A stretch of 32,471 bases of DNA from positions 1-32,471 of the forward strand of contig JALNVT010000004.1 in NCBI GenBank assembly GCA_023231265.1, in the 5' to 3' direction. The notes under the pieces were generated by a model. The model ran no database searches, was not told the origin of the DNA, and saw only the letters and a program-made list of their open reading frames with translations. Position numbers and translations under genes: made by a program. Shown here piece after piece: positions 31,506-32,471 of this stretch. The DNA comes from Sphaerochaetaceae bacterium (GTDB lineage Bacteria > Spirochaetota > Spirochaetia > Sphaerochaetales > Sphaerochaetaceae). How positions within the stretch are numbered: the stretch's first letter is position 1; each line of letters starts with the position of its first letter.

Positions 31506-31600
31506 AAATATGCTTATAAATTGTTGGTATGAAGGTTTTGATGCAAAAAAAGCTTGAATATGACTCCAACGTATTATATATTTTTTTAAAGGATAAATTG

Positions 31601-31936
31601 ATGATTCAAATAATAGGAACAAAAAAATGCAAAGAAACTGCAAAAGCAGTTAGAGCTTGCAAGGAACGAAATATACCATTTCAATTGGTAGATCTCAATG
31701 AACGAGAGCTATCAAATGGGGAATGGAGCAATATTTTTCAGCATTATGATGCAGATGAACTGATAGATAAAAACAGTAAGATATATAAAAAGAAAGGCTA
31801 TTCATATATGGAATATGATAGTGAGGAAGAGTTGATAGAAAATCCTTTGATGCTGACCACACCAATGCTCAGACAAAAAGGAAAAGTACATCAGGGGTTT
31901 GATTTAAGCATTATTGAAGAATGGTGTAAGAACTAA
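31601..31936 (+). CDS. ArsC/Spx-family thioredoxin-fold protein
   Basis: 111 aa from the ATG at 31601, which has AAAGGA 7 nt upstream; an in-frame ATG at 31529 has none and would add 24 unusual residues. IIGTKKCKETAKAVRACKERNIPFQLVDLNE is the ArsC/Spx N-terminal strand with C10 as the active-site-type cysteine, and LMLTTPMLRQKGKVHQGFD corresponds to the ArsC RPxL region. There is no CxxC, so it is not a typical Spx. It may be a reductase or a small regulator. The stop overlaps the next gene by 1 nt (TAATG). Confidence 0.8.
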   Translation: MIQIIGTKKCKETAKAVRACKERNIPFQLVDLNERELSNGEWSNIFQHYDADELIDKNSKIYKKKGYSYMEYDSEEELIENPLMLTTPMLRQKGKVHQGFDLSIIEEWCKN

Positions 31937-32471
31937 TGGAATTATTTCACGCAGTTTTGAGCTCTGGTTCAATAGGTAATTGTTATGTTTTTTATGATGG
32001 TGATACAGCAATTTTAATTGATCAAGGATTCAGCTTGATTGAATTAAGAAGACGCCTTTCAAAAGTACATGTGCCGATGGACAAAGTCAGTGCTGTTTTT
32101 TTGACTCACTTTCATCCAGATCATTCAAAGGGCCTTGGAGTTATTTCAAGAAAACTTTCCACACCACTGTTCATAAATGAAGAAGCAATAGAAGGTGAGC
32201 AGAAGGTATTTGAGAAGTTAAATCTCCCTCTTTTGTGTGTGAATCCTATCCAAGTAGGACAGATAACTAATGTTGGAAAGTTTAAAATTACAGCTTTTGC
32301 TACCAGTCATGATAGTAAAGGTTCGGTTGGATATTTTATTCAAAATACTGGTACAAACTGCACCGTAATAACAGATACCGGTGTGGTTGATGAGACAATG
32401 AAAAATTTTGCAGGAAATAGTGATTATCTATTTTTGGAAGCAAATTATGATAAACATATGTTAATCAATGG
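31936..32471 (+). CDS. Metallo-beta-lactamase-fold hydrolase of the WalJ/YycJ type (3' partial)
   Basis: The first 178 codons are present and the gene runs off the window. AVLSSGSIGNCYVFYDG opens the fold, THFHPDHSKG (H58, H60, D62, H63) is the dinuclear metal motif, and FATSHDSKGSVGYFI, VITDTG and FLEANYDKHML are the further blocks typical of YycJ/WalJ proteins. WalJ in Firmicutes is linked to the WalRK cell-wall regulon and has DNA nuclease activity; no WalRK is seen here. It is translationally coupled to the ArsC-like gene. Confidence 0.85.
   Translation, partial: MELFHAVLSSGSIGNCYVFYDGDTAILIDQGFSLIELRRRLSKVHVPMDKVSAVFLTHFHPDHSKGLGVISRKLSTPLFINEEAIEGEQKVFEKLNLPLLCVNPIQVGQITNVGKFKITAFATSHDSKGSVGYFIQNTGTNCTVITDTGVVDETMKNFAGNSDYLFLEANYDKHMLIN

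Noticed and set aside
1..32471. CRISPR array, tRNA or rRNA genes, insertion sequences, prophage
   Set aside because: No regularly spaced repeats, cloverleaf-like segments, rRNA-like sequence, transposases or phage genes were seen on reading both strands.

Overview
The window is a low-GC bacterial chromosome segment (roughly one third G+C by eye) with 31 protein genes, two of them cut by the window edges. The gene set points to a spirochaete, most likely Treponema-like: a V/A-type ATPase operon (A-B-D), a long PPi-dependent phosphofructokinase, a YicC gene next to an archaeal-type CMP kinase with a Lys-less P-loop, a MurC of the E-x-C-E-Y type, a BspA/TpLRR-type leucine-rich-repeat protein, and K+ uptake by KtrAB. 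This assignment is inferred from gene families and order; no search was run. No rRNA, tRNA, CRISPR array, insertion sequence or prophage was recognised, so this looks like core chromosome rather than a mobile island.

Layout. 1-4830 (+): V-ATPase catalytic A (5' end just outside the window), B and D, then a universal stress protein and a PtsN-like PTS IIA protein, tightly packed. 4941-6937: an LRR protein converging on a Fur-family repressor, which is divergent from a 57-aa zinc-ribbon protein with its own promoter and tandem terminators. 7002-11170 (+): murC, yicC, cmk, rpoZ-like, miaA. 11313-12287 (+): a Gfo/Idh/MocA oxidoreductase with a clear promoter. 12340-17632 (-): folC, an NFACT (RqcH-like) protein, a MEMO-family protein and an unrecognised membrane protein with a kinase-like cytoplasmic part. 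17918-20088 (+): a long-chain acyl-CoA synthetase and the ribosome-associated protein YhbY. 20134-24914 (-): pfp, a terminator, ktrB, ktrA, gpsA. 25135-26255 (+): a YaiI/YqxD protein and a LuxR-type regulator with a degenerate receiver-like half. 26351-29084 (-): asnS and ilvA. 29405-32471 (+): a second acyl-CoA synthetase, an ArsC/Spx-like protein and the start of a WalJ/YycJ metallo-hydrolase.

Themes: ion-motive energy and K+ transport (V-ATPase, KtrAB), PPi-linked glycolysis (Pfp), lipid activation and glycerol-3-phosphate supply (two acyl-CoA synthetases, GpsA), cell wall (MurC, perhaps WalJ), and translation or its quality control (MiaA, AsnS, YhbY, NFACT, YicC).

Most of the window is ordinary housekeeping DNA, and I do not see a convincing new multi-gene system. 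The best second-look items are: ktrB, apparently read from a leaderless mRNA whose promoter follows directly on the pfp terminator; paired palindromes touching the ilvA start; a palindrome over the promoter of the second acyl-CoA synthetase; a candidate minus-strand small RNA near 31330-31401; the membrane-anchored kinase-like protein beside MEMO; and miaA lacking an ATG or GTG start.
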